Below are positions 7,088 through 14,132 of a stretch of 22,967 bases of DNA, piece after piece; position 1 is the first letter of the stretch, and each line of letters opens with the position of its first letter. The notes beneath the pieces are model-generated. The model worked only from the letters and a program-made list of their open reading frames with translations. It did not search any database and was not told the origin of the DNA. The stretch spans positions 1 to 22,967 of the forward strand of contig CAZPMT010000088.1 of assembly GCA_964587655.1 (NCBI GenBank), given 5' to 3'. Source of the stretch: CAZPMT01 sp964587655. Lineage in GTDB: Bacteria; Hydrogenedentota; Hydrogenedentia; Hydrogenedentales; SLHB01. Position numbers and translations under genes: made by a program.

Positions 7088-8065
7088 ATGAGAATACAGG
7101 TGATAGGCGCTGGCGGATGGGGTTTGGCGCTGGCGCGGCATCTTGCGGTGAACGGCCATGAGGTGAGTATCTGGTGCCGTGAGGAGGATGGGCCGGATGC
7201 CTTGCGGGCCACGCGCGAGAATCCCGCGCTGCTGCCGGGAGTGCTCTTGCCTCCGTCCGTCGAAGTGACGGGCGAGGTCGACCGGAATCTCGAGGTGGTT
7301 GTGCTGGCGGTGCCGTCGCACGCTATGCGGGCCGTCGCGGCGCGGCATCCGCTGCCGCACGATACGATCCGCGTGAGCGTGGCCAAGGGGATCGAGAACG
7401 ATACACTGCTGCGAATGAGCGAAGTCATCGGACTGGTTTCGGGCCCCTGTCCGATCGTGGCGCTGTCCGGACCCAGCCATGCTGAAGAAGTCGGCCGGGG
7501 ATTGCCCGCGTCGATCGTCGCTGCGAGCGCTGACGAGGACGCGGCGGCCGTGGTTCGCGACGCTTTCATGTCGAGCACGCTTCGCGTGTACACGTGCCCG
7601 GATATCATAGGCGTCGAGTTGGGCGGCTCACTCAAGAACGTCGTCGCCATCGCCGCGGGAGTATGCGACGGGTTGGGACTCGGCGATAACGCCAAAGCCG
7701 CGCTGGTCACGCGAGGTCTCGCCGAGATGGCGCGCCTTGGTGTGGCCATGGGCGCCGATCCCCTGACGTTTGCCGGACTGAGCGGCCTCGGCGACCTCGT
7801 GGTCACTTGCATGAGCCGCCATTCCCGCAATCGCGCCGTCGGCGAACGCGTCGCGCGCGGCGAGCGGATCGATCAGATCATCGGCGGATCGAAGATGGTG
7901 GCCGAGGGCATTCGTACCAGCCGCTCCGCCCATGAACTCGCGCTAAGACATGAGGTGGACATGCCCATCACCCACGAGGTGTTCCGCGTGTTGTTCGAGG
8001 GCGCGGACCCTCGCGCCGCGGTCGCCGCGCTAATGACGCGCCAAGCTAAGCCCGAGCAGGGATGA
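7088..8065 (+). CDS. gpsA: NAD(P)H-dependent glycerol-3-phosphate dehydrogenase
   Basis: 325 residues, the usual GpsA length. It reduces dihydroxyacetone phosphate to sn-glycerol-3-phosphate for phospholipid synthesis in the cytoplasm. The nucleotide-binding start is IGAGGWGLALARHL (GxGxxG), then VPSHAMR, the K100 segment VAKGIE, and LSGPSHAEEV. The catalytic region is GGSLKNVVAIAAG with K183, followed by GDNAKAALVTRGLAEM and the FAGLSGLGDLVVTC motif. There is no Shine-Dalgarno sequence, and the promoter sits directly against the ATG, so the message is probably leaderless. tpiA, which supplies its substrate, follows after a 462-base gap. Confidence 0.97.
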   Translation: MRIQVIGAGGWGLALARHLAVNGHEVSIWCREEDGPDALRATRENPALLPGVLLPPSVEVTGEVDRNLEVVVLAVPSHAMRAVAARHPLPHDTIRVSVAKGIENDTLLRMSEVIGLVSGPCPIVALSGPSHAEEVGRGLPASIVAASADEDAAAVVRDAFMSSTLRVYTCPDIIGVELGGSLKNVVAIAAGVCDGLGLGDNAKAALVTRGLAEMARLGVAMGADPLTFAGLSGLGDLVVTCMSRHSRNRAVGERVARGERIDQIIGGSKMVAEGIRTSRSAHELALRHEVDMPITHEVFRVLFEGADPRAAVAALMTRQAKPEQG

Positions 8066-8099
8066 CGGCCTTCAACCCCCTGATCCGTTAGGCTCACAC

Positions 8100-8144
8100 A
8101 AGAGCGGGACGTGGCGGCATATTGCATGCCTGTTTCCCGCTCTT
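8100..8144 (+). terminator. Nested hairpin, likely terminator of gpsA
   Basis: AAGAGCGGGA (8100-8109) pairs with TCCCGCTCTT (8135-8144). Inside it GGCAT (8116-8120) pairs with ATGCC (8126-8130). There is no long T run, so it may end transcription weakly or protect the 3' end. Confidence 0.5.
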
Positions 8145-8527
8145 CCGGTTCTTGCGTACTTCCTTGACCTCGGATTTCCGCTTCCGTGCTCGTGCTACCT
8201 CGAAAGGTGTTGCGCTTGGCGTTGGGTGCGAGTTGTGGTCTGACAGGCCGTCTTGGAATCCGGCAAGGCGGTGTGTCATGCTGACTGACGATAATCCGTT
8301 TGGCCGGCCAACACAGGGAGGTTGCGCGCAATGTCTGTATCTATGCCGCCATCGCTATCGGATGTGTTTGTGAGACTCGCCAGGCGCCGGCTCTTGTTAG
8401 TCGTGCTGACGATGATCTTTTTCGTGAGATTGCCGTGGCGTTTGCGCCACAACGCGGTCGTGTGTTAACATACTTTGCTCATGGGTGATCTTTCGCCTTT
8501 TGTCCCGAATGTTGTGAGGAAATCGCT
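8145..8527 (+). promoter_or_regulatory. Long leader/intergenic region before tpiA with candidate promoter
   Basis: No open frame here has recognisable protein content. Near its end TTGCGC (8442-8447), an 18-base spacer and TAACAT (8466-8471), with TG at 8463-8464, make a plausible extended -10 promoter for tpiA. A hairpin GTGGCG-TTTG-CGCCAC (8435-8450) overlaps the -35 and could be an operator. The remaining 300 bases show nothing I can name. Confidence 0.35.
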
Positions 8528-9283
8528 TTGAGAAAGCCGCTTGTTGCTGGAAATTGGAAGATGAACCTGCTGGTGGCCGATGCCGTGAAGCTTGCGGAAG
8601 ATTTGAAGCCGCTTGTTCAGGGAATATCCGGGGTGGATATCGTCGTATGTCCCACCTTTACCGCTCTTCACGCGGTTGGCCAAGCGCTGAAGGGTTCAAA
8701 GATCGAACTCGGCGGACAGAACTGTTACGTGAAGGAAAGCGGCGCGTATACCGGCGAGATTTCGCCGCAGATGCTTCGCGACGCGGGCTGCACGTGGACG
8801 ATCATCGGGCACAGTGAGCGGCGCCAGTACTTCAATGAATCCGACGCGTTGCTCAATGAGAAGCTGAAGTTCGCGCTGGCGTCGGGCCTGAAAGTGATGT
8901 TCTGCGTGGGTGAAACCCTCGCTGAGCGGCAGGGCGGTAAGATGAACGACGTGCTGACGCGCCAGGTAACGGACGGGCTCAAGGGCTTGAGCGATGCCGA
9001 TTTCGATTCCGTCGCCGTCGCGTACGAGCCCGTGTGGGCGATCGGCACGGGCGTCACCGCCACCCCGGAACAGGCCGAGGAAGCCCACGCCTTCGTGCGC
9101 GGACTGCTCAAGGCGGAGTTCGGCGGGAACATTTCGGACAAAGTGCGTATTCAATATGGTGGAAGTGTGAAGGCGGACAACGCGCGTGAACTGATGGCTA
9201 AGCCGAATGTGGATGGTGCGCTGGTGGGCGGCGCCGCTTTGAAAGCCGACGGCTTCGCCGCGATTGTCAAAGGCGCGATATAG
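8528..9283 (+). CDS. tpiA: Triose-phosphate isomerase
   Basis: 251 residues, standard length. It interconverts dihydroxyacetone phosphate and glyceraldehyde-3-phosphate in glycolysis. All catalytic residues are in canonical places: AGNWKMN with K11, IIGHSERR with H95, and AYEPVWAIGTG with E167. The phosphate-binding YGGSV and GALVGGAAL strands lie near the C-terminus. It starts with TTG at 8528, supported by GAGGA at 8516-8520 seven bases away. The nearest ATG upstream (8481) is in another frame. secG follows 18 bases later, the common tpiA-secG pairing. Confidence 0.97.
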   Translation: MRKPLVAGNWKMNLLVADAVKLAEDLKPLVQGISGVDIVVCPTFTALHAVGQALKGSKIELGGQNCYVKESGAYTGEISPQMLRDAGCTWTIIGHSERRQYFNESDALLNEKLKFALASGLKVMFCVGETLAERQGGKMNDVLTRQVTDGLKGLSDADFDSVAVAYEPVWAIGTGVTATPEQAEEAHAFVRGLLKAEFGGNISDKVRIQYGGSVKADNARELMAKPNVDGALVGGAALKADGFAAIVKGAI

Positions 9284-9301
9284 GTTAAGGAAAACTTTTC
9301 G

Positions 9302-9778
9302 ATGTTCAATTCGATCTTTAGCTGGGAAACGATCTGGTATGCGATGCTCTTCATCTATGTCCCTGCGTGCATCGGTCTGATTGTGGTTGTGCTGCTGCAG
9401 AAGGGCAAGGGCGCCGGATTCGCGGGCGCGTTCGGCGTCGGACCCGGATCGGACGCCGTGTTTGGGCCGCGCGGCGCGCGCACCCTGCCGCAGAAGCTGA
9501 CCTATGTCATGGCCGCGATGTTTATGTTGCTGGCTTTTTGCATGTCGTTGATTTCCGGACGCCTGGGCAAAGGGGCCGCGCCGGAGATTGTACCGGAACA
9601 AGCGGTCCAGACGCAGACCGACGTGAACGTACTGGACGACTTGGGCAGCGGCATCACGGAAGAAACGCCCGCTTCACCGGCCTCGTCCGCTCCCGCGTCG
9701 GAGCCCGCGGCGGCGACACCGCCCATCGAAGCGCCCGCGGAGAAAACGCCCGCCGCACCCGCACCGAGCGGAAGCTGA
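9302..9778 (+). CDS. secG: Protein translocase subunit SecG with long Pro/Ala-rich tail
   Basis: 158 residues. SecG is the small inner-membrane subunit of the SecYEG channel. The family core is clear: a first membrane helix (about 10-31, ending VVVLLQKGKGAG), the conserved FGVGPGSDAVFGPRGA loop, the LPQKLT motif, and a second helix (about 67-84). Ordinary SecG proteins are about 75-120 residues. Here the tail from about 95 adds a Pro/Ala/Glu-rich low-complexity stretch ending EKTPAAPAPSGS, probably a disordered extension. It sits directly behind tpiA, and AAGGAAAA lies before the ATG. A strong hairpin follows before murA. Confidence 0.95.
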   Translation: MFNSIFSWETIWYAMLFIYVPACIGLIVVVLLQKGKGAGFAGAFGVGPGSDAVFGPRGARTLPQKLTYVMAAMFMLLAFCMSLISGRLGKGAAPEIVPEQAVQTQTDVNVLDDLGSGITEETPASPASSAPASEPAAATPPIEAPAEKTPAAPAPSGS

Positions 9779-9796
9779 TTTGAGGTTACCGATGTC

Positions 9797-9828
9797 AAGG
9801 CCCAAAGCGTCTGCTTTGGGCCTTTGTT
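9797..9828 (+). terminator. Strong intrinsic terminator or attenuator between secG and murA
   Basis: AAGGCCCAAAGC (9797-9808) pairs perfectly with GCTTTGGGCCTT (9813-9824) around the four-base loop GTCT, followed by TGTTCTT. The 12-pair stem is the strongest terminator-like structure in the window. It ends only about 28 bases before the murA ATG, and I see no promoter in between. Confidence 0.8.
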
Positions 9829-9852
9829 CTTGGACGACTCGGGGTTTCGCGC

Positions 9853-11106
9853 ATGGATAAGATCCTGATCCGAGGTGGAAGGCCGCTGAAAGGCAGCGTG
9901 CAGGTCCGCGGGGCAAAGAATGCGGCGTTGCCGCTGATGGCCGCGGCCATTCTGGCCGAGCAGCCTTGCACGTTGCACAACGTGCCGTGTCTTCATGACG
10001 TGTTTAGCATGGATAAGCTGCTCGGCGCGATGGGCATGTCCGTCGAGTTCACCGGCCGCTCCATGACGCTCGATGCGTCGACCATGGACTCGCAGTTCGC
10101 GCCGTACGACTTGGTGCGCAAGATGCGCGCCTCCTTTTTCGTCCTGGGTCCCCTCATGGGCCGCTTCGGTAAGGCGAAGGTCTCGCTCCCGGGCGGGTGC
10201 GCCATCGGCACGCGGCCCGTCGATATTCACCTGAAGGGTTTCGAGGCCCTCGGCGTCAAGATACGCATAGAGGAAGGATATGTGGTGGCTGAAGGCGCCC
10301 TCAAAGGCGCGGACTTCGCTCTGGACTTTCCGAGCGTTGGCGCCACCGAGAACCTGATGATGGCCGCGTGCAAGGCTAAAGGCGTCACACGGATCAGCAA
10401 CGCCGCCCGCGAACCGGAGATCGCCGACCTGGCCCACTTTCTCAATGCGATGGGCGCGCAGATCTCCGGGGCCGGTACGGATCTGATTACGGTCGCCGGC
10501 GTCGATGCTTTGGCCGGCGTCGAGCACGTCGTGATCGCCGACCGCATCGAAGCAGGGACGTTCCTGATCGCGGCGGTGGCGACGCACGGAGACGTGACGG
10601 TGTTGAACGCGAACGCGGACCATCTGCCGACGTTCATCGCGAAACTCCGCGAGGCCGGCGCCGAGATCGAAGTGCACGGCTCCCGGATTCGCGCGCGCGG
10701 GCCGGAGACAATCAAGGCGGCGGACGTGATCACGCAGCCGTATCCGGGTTTTCCGACGGACCTTCAGGCGCAGATCATGGCGATGCTCTGCACCGCGCAG
10801 GGCGTGAGCGTGATAAAGGAAACGGTCTTCGAGAACCGCTTCATGCAGGTCAGCGAATTGACACGCATGGGCGCCGTGATCGATCTTGACGGCAGCGCGG
10901 CGATAGTGCGCGGGGTGGCGGCGCTTTCCGGCGCGCCGGTCATGGCGTCGGACCTCCGCGCCAGCGCGGCGCTCGTCATCGCGGGATTGACCGCGGTCAA
11001 GGGCGAGACGGCCATAAACCGCGTGTATCATATCGATCGCGGTTACGAACGCATCGAAGAAAGACTCTCCAGTCTCGGCGCGGATATCGAACGCGTGCGC
11101 GACTGA
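9853..11106 (+). CDS. murA: UDP-N-acetylglucosamine 1-carboxyvinyltransferase
   Basis: 417 residues, the usual size. It transfers enolpyruvate from phosphoenolpyruvate to UDP-GlcNAc, the first committed step of peptidoglycan synthesis, in the cytoplasm. It opens ILIRGGRPLKGSVQVRGAKN with the conserved K22-N23 pair. The active-site loop LPGGCAIGTRPVDIHLKG carries C116, the residue alkylated by fosfomycin, so this is the sensitive (Cys) form rather than the Asp form. The inside-out alpha/beta repeats and the closing RVYHIDRGYERIEERLSSLGA are typical. The ribosome site is weak (only GGGG near 9841). hisD begins 15 bases after the stop at the preferred start. Confidence 0.97.
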   Translation: MDKILIRGGRPLKGSVQVRGAKNAALPLMAAAILAEQPCTLHNVPCLHDVFSMDKLLGAMGMSVEFTGRSMTLDASTMDSQFAPYDLVRKMRASFFVLGPLMGRFGKAKVSLPGGCAIGTRPVDIHLKGFEALGVKIRIEEGYVVAEGALKGADFALDFPSVGATENLMMAACKAKGVTRISNAAREPEIADLAHFLNAMGAQISGAGTDLITVAGVDALAGVEHVVIADRIEAGTFLIAAVATHGDVTVLNANADHLPTFIAKLREAGAEIEVHGSRIRARGPETIKAADVITQPYPGFPTDLQAQIMAMLCTAQGVSVIKETVFENRFMQVSELTRMGAVIDLDGSAAIVRGVAALSGAPVMASDLRASAALVIAGLTAVKGETAINRVYHIDRGYERIEERLSSLGADIERVRD

Positions 11107-11121
11107 AGGAGCATGGAATTC

Positions 11122-12426
11122 ATGACGACCATTGAAATCACGGATGACGCGTCGTTCAAGGCGGCGGCCGGCCGCGTCTGCGGGAACGCCGCGGGCTCGG
11201 ACGCCGGCTCGGACATGGAGCGGAAACTCGAATCGGTCCGCGCCATCGTCGACGCCGTGCGCACGCGCGGCGATGAAGCGGTGGCCGAGTTCACGGCCCA
11301 GTTCGACGGCGTCGCCCTGAAGCCGGAACAGTTCGAGTTGAGCGCCGGGGAAATCGACGACGCCGTCGCCACGGTTGACCCGGCATTGGTCTCCATCCTG
11401 GAGCGCGCGCACGCCAACATCCGCTCCTTCCACGGAAAGTCGCTTCGCGAATCTTGGGAGGAAATGTCCGAAGACGGCACGGTGCTCGGCCAGCGGATAA
11501 CGCCTATCGAACGCGCCGGCGTGTACGTGCCGGGCGGCAAGGCGTTCTATCCGTCGTCGGTGCTGATGAACATCGTGCCGGCATCCGTGGCCGGCGTGCA
11601 GGAGATCGTCATGGTCTCGCCGCCGTCCTATGAGGGCAGCATTCACCCCGTGGTGCTTGCGGCCGCGCGGGTGGCCGGCGCGACGCGCGTGTTCCGCGTC
11701 GGCGGCGCACAGGCGATCGCGGCCCTAGCGTACGGTACGGAACGGATCCCCGCCGTCCTCAAGATCACGGGACCCGGAAACGTGTATGTGGCGCTCGCGA
11801 AACGCCTCGCGCGCGCGGTCTGCGATATTGATACCGAGGCCGGGCCGTCCGAGGTGGTCGTGGTCGCGGATGCGAAGGCGAACCCGAAGTTCGTGGCCGC
11901 GGAACTGCTGGCCCAGGCCGAGCACGACGAGGACGCGCGCAGCATCCTCGTGACGCCTTCGCGCGAGCTTGCCGCACGAGTCCGGAAGGAACTCGAGCGT
12001 CAAGCGGCCACGTTGCCGCGCAAGGAGATCATCGAGAAATCGCTCTCGGGGCAAGGCATGATCATCATAGTGCGAAGCATCCAAGAGGCGGCCCGCATTA
12101 CGGACCTGATCGCGCCGGAGCATTTGTCCATTCAGACCGAGTACCCGAGGAAGTTCTTCGATATGATCCGCAACGCCGGCGCTGCGATGCTCGGCGGGAT
12201 GACCTCGGTCGCGGTCGGCGATTATTATGCGGGTCCGAATCATATTCTTCCAACGGGCGGCCGCGCGCGGTTTGCATCGCCGCTCACGGCGGAGGATTTC
12301 CGGAAGGTGACAAGCATCATTTCGTATTCGCGTGAGCGCCTCCTGAAGGAAGCGGACGATATCGTGCGGTTTGCCCGGGCCGAGCAACTGACGGCGCACG
12401 CCAATGCGGTGGAGATGAGAAAGTGA
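11122..12426 (+). CDS. hisD: Histidinol dehydrogenase
   Basis: 434 residues from the preferred start. A zinc enzyme, it oxidises L-histidinol to histidine in two NAD-dependent steps. Visible motifs: ERAGVYVPGGKAFYPSSVLMN, the nucleotide region FRVGGAQAIAALAYGTE, KITGPGNVYVALAK, EAGPSEV, the zinc-ligand segment LLAQAEHDEDA, the catalytic IAPEHL, and the C-terminal GPNHILPTGGRARF. An in-frame ATG at 11113 exists, but AAGGAG at 11106-11111 would touch it, whereas the ATG at 11122 is ten bases away. Residues 1-35 are a little longer and more variable than in common HisD proteins. It overlaps hisC by four bases (GTGA), indicating translational coupling. Confidence 0.96.
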   Translation: MTTIEITDDASFKAAAGRVCGNAAGSDAGSDMERKLESVRAIVDAVRTRGDEAVAEFTAQFDGVALKPEQFELSAGEIDDAVATVDPALVSILERAHANIRSFHGKSLRESWEEMSEDGTVLGQRITPIERAGVYVPGGKAFYPSSVLMNIVPASVAGVQEIVMVSPPSYEGSIHPVVLAAARVAGATRVFRVGGAQAIAALAYGTERIPAVLKITGPGNVYVALAKRLARAVCDIDTEAGPSEVVVVADAKANPKFVAAELLAQAEHDEDARSILVTPSRELAARVRKELERQAATLPRKEIIEKSLSGQGMIIIVRSIQEAARITDLIAPEHLSIQTEYPRKFFDMIRNAGAAMLGGMTSVAVGDYYAGPNHILPTGGRARFASPLTAEDFRKVTSIISYSRERLLKEADDIVRFARAEQLTAHANAVEMRK

Positions 12427-13472
12427 AGCACCAACGCGCGATTCTCAGGGACGTGGAAGGGTATGTGCCCGGCGAACAGCCGCGCATGCCCAACATTATC
12501 AAGCTCAACACGAATGAGAACCCTTATCCGCCGTCGCCCAAAGTGATCGAGGCGTTGCGCGAGCTCTCGACGGAAGCCCTGCGCAAGTATCCCGACCCGC
12601 TCTCCATCGATTTCCGCGCCGAGTGCGCAAAGCGCTACGGATATCCTGGACCGGAATGGGTCATCGCCGGGAACGGCATGGACGAGTTGCTCGCGTTGGC
12701 CGTGCGCGCGTTCGTCGATCCGGGCGACGCGATCCTGACCACGTATCCGACTTACACGCTCTACGAGACGCTGGCGCGACTGCATGGCGCGCGGCCCGTG
12801 CTGGTCGATCTCGACGACGATTTCCAGCTCACGGAAGCGTTCTTCAAGACGCCGGCGCGCTTGTGCATCCTGCCGCGCCCGAACGCGCCCACTGGCGTAT
12901 GTCCTCCGCGTGAAGCGGTCGAGCGGCTGTGCACGACGTTTGACGGGATCGTGGTCATTGACGAAGCCTACGTCGATTTCTCCGACGACAATTGCATGGA
13001 CTTCGCCCAACGTTTCGAGAACGTCATTGTCATGCGCACGTTCTCGAAATCGTTCAGTCTCGCCGGCATGCGCATCGGGACCGGCGTCGCGCAACCGCAG
13101 ATCATCGATGAGTTCCTCAAGGTGAAGGACTCGTACAACCTCAACGCATTCAGCCAGGCCGCGGGTCTCGCCGCGATGCAGGACTACGGTCACATGCTCG
13201 CCAACGTCGCGAAGATCCGCGCCACGCGCGATCGATTGACAACCGCCTTGCGCGGACTCGGATTCCGCGTGCCCGCAAGCCAGTCGAATTTCGTGCTGGC
13301 CCAGTGGAACGGCCGGCCCGCCGCGGACGAGATATTCAAGGCCCTCCGGGCGCGCGCGATCATCGTCCGCTACTTCCCCGCACGGCGGCTTGAGAACGCT
13401 CTGCGCATCACCGTCGGTACGGACGAGGAAACGGATGCGCTCCTGGCGGCGTTGCGCGAGATCATCGCCTAG
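12423..13472 (+). CDS. hisC: Histidinol-phosphate aminotransferase
   Basis: 349 residues. A PLP-dependent fold-type I enzyme, it transaminates imidazole-acetol phosphate with glutamate in histidine synthesis. Family features in order: KLNTNENPYPPSP (26-38), the cofactor loop AGNGMDELL (82-90), the RPNAPTG variant of NPNNPTG (152-158), VIDEAYVDF with D180, and the Schiff-base lysine K209 in TFSKSFSLAGMRIG. The C-terminal RPA-like tail ends in LRITVGTDEE. It starts with GTG at 12423 inside the hisD stop, with GGAGA about six bases upstream. The gene is followed by a palindromic repeat rather than further his genes. Confidence 0.96.
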   Translation: MKHQRAILRDVEGYVPGEQPRMPNIIKLNTNENPYPPSPKVIEALRELSTEALRKYPDPLSIDFRAECAKRYGYPGPEWVIAGNGMDELLALAVRAFVDPGDAILTTYPTYTLYETLARLHGARPVLVDLDDDFQLTEAFFKTPARLCILPRPNAPTGVCPPREAVERLCTTFDGIVVIDEAYVDFSDDNCMDFAQRFENVIVMRTFSKSFSLAGMRIGTGVAQPQIIDEFLKVKDSYNLNAFSQAAGLAAMQDYGHMLANVAKIRATRDRLTTALRGLGFRVPASQSNFVLAQWNGRPAADEIFKALRARAIIVRYFPARRLENALRITVGTDEETDALLAALREIIA

Positions 13473-13515
13473 AATTTCCATCATCGTCACCTTTCGCCAT
13501 CTTTTTTCCAACGTT

Positions 13516-13600
13516 GCGTCATTCCCGCGAAGGCGGGAATCCGGTGCGGAGGTTGCGGGGCGGCGCGTGTTCTGGATTCCCGCCTTCGCGGGAATGACGC
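13516..13600. repeat. 85-bp palindromic repeat, dRS3/NEMIS-like arms
   Basis: Bases 13516-13542 and 13574-13600 are perfect 27-nt inverted repeats around a 31-nt centre. Each arm contains ATTCCCGCGAAGGCGGGAAT, itself a near-palindrome that matches the ATTCCC-N8-GGGAAT pattern of Neisseria dRS3 repeats and similar dispersed repeats in many genomes. It lies 44 bases after hisC, and a TTTTTT run follows at 13611-13616, so it may also end the murA-hisDC transcript. No transposase is visible. Confidence 0.85.
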
Positions 13601-13687
13601 CATTCTGGTGTTTTTTCACAAGCTCGGAGAAGCCGGCCGTCGCGGCCTCACATTGTGCGACTCTTCAAACAGCCTCTTAGAGCTCGC

Positions 13688-13716
13688 TTGACAAAAGGAC
13701 GCGGAAGCGGTATACT
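13688..13716 (+). promoter_or_regulatory. Near-consensus sigma-70 promoter of the CsoR gene
   Basis: TTGACA (13688-13693), exactly 17 bases, then TATACT (13711-13716). The -35 is perfect and the -10 differs at one base. The start should lie near 13723. Confidence 0.8.
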
Positions 13717-13728
13717 GGTACGTAGTAT
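13712..13728 (+). promoter_or_regulatory. Candidate CsoR operator overlapping the -10 box
   Basis: ATACT (13712-13716) and AGTAT (13724-13728) are inverted repeats around GGTACGT. Repressor binding here would cover the -10 and the transcription start. CsoR proteins commonly repress their own genes at such sites. Binding is inference. Confidence 0.4.
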
Positions 13729-13747
13729 GTGTATATGGGAGCTTGCC

Positions 13748-14026
13748 ATGGCAAAAAAGAACGCGGACACGCAGCAGAAGGTGCTGGATCGGCTGAACCG
13801 CATCGAAGGCCAGATCCGGGGCATCAAGAAGATGATTACCGAGGAGCGCGGCTGTTACGACGTCTTGAAACAGGTGGCGGCGGTGAGCGGGGCCTTGCGT
13901 TCGCTTCAGAAGGTGATGATGGAGAGCCACCTTGAAGGGTGTCTTATCGAGGCTTTGAACCGCAAAGACGAGCGCAAGGATCTTCTTCACGACCTTGTCG
14001 AGAACCTCGGCAGCCTCCTTGACTAG
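13748..14026 (+). CDS. CsoR-family (DUF156) metal-sensing transcriptional repressor, copper-type
   Basis: 92 residues, the family's size: an all-helical dimer/tetramer that releases DNA when metal binds. The ligand triad sits at C36, H61 and C65 (ERGCYDVL, MESHLEGC), the same spacing and numbering as the Cu(I) site of Mycobacterium tuberculosis CsoR. RcnR/FrmR-type sensors differ at the last position. The N-terminal DRLNRIEGQIRGIKKMI helix is the usual DNA-facing part. The ATG at 13748 has GGGAG six bases upstream. Longer starts would lie before the promoter. A strong promoter with a palindrome over the -10 suggests autoregulation. No copper ATPase or chaperone gene adjoins it. Persulfide-sensing CstR is less likely because His is retained. 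Confidence 0.9.
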   Translation: MAKKNADTQQKVLDRLNRIEGQIRGIKKMITEERGCYDVLKQVAAVSGALRSLQKVMMESHLEGCLIEALNRKDERKDLLHDLVENLGSLLD

Positions 14027-14132
14027 CGGCGATTGAGCCTGTGTCTGCGATGTTCGGGTGGAATCGTGCGGGGTGTTTTGGATATCCTCTCCGAATTCGG
14101 CGGGCCACAAATAGGATTACGAGGAGTTGTTC

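Noticed and set aside
8122..8373. 83-codon plus-strand frame between gpsA and tpiA
   Set aside because: It starts within the nested hairpin, has no ribosome site and has an implausible Cys/Arg-rich composition.
9502..11646. 714-codon open frame on the minus strand across secG, murA and hisD
   Set aside because: It is opposite three clearly identified genes. Its translation is rich in Arg/His/Asp with no family motif, as expected from the antisense of GC-rich codons.
12240..13619. 459-codon minus-strand frame over hisC
   Set aside because: Antisense to hisC with no recognisable domain; it begins inside a palindromic repeat.
14027..14132. T-box or other tRNA-dependent leader before trpS
   Set aside because: The 106-base gap is too short and lacks the conserved T-box bulge sequence or a terminator.
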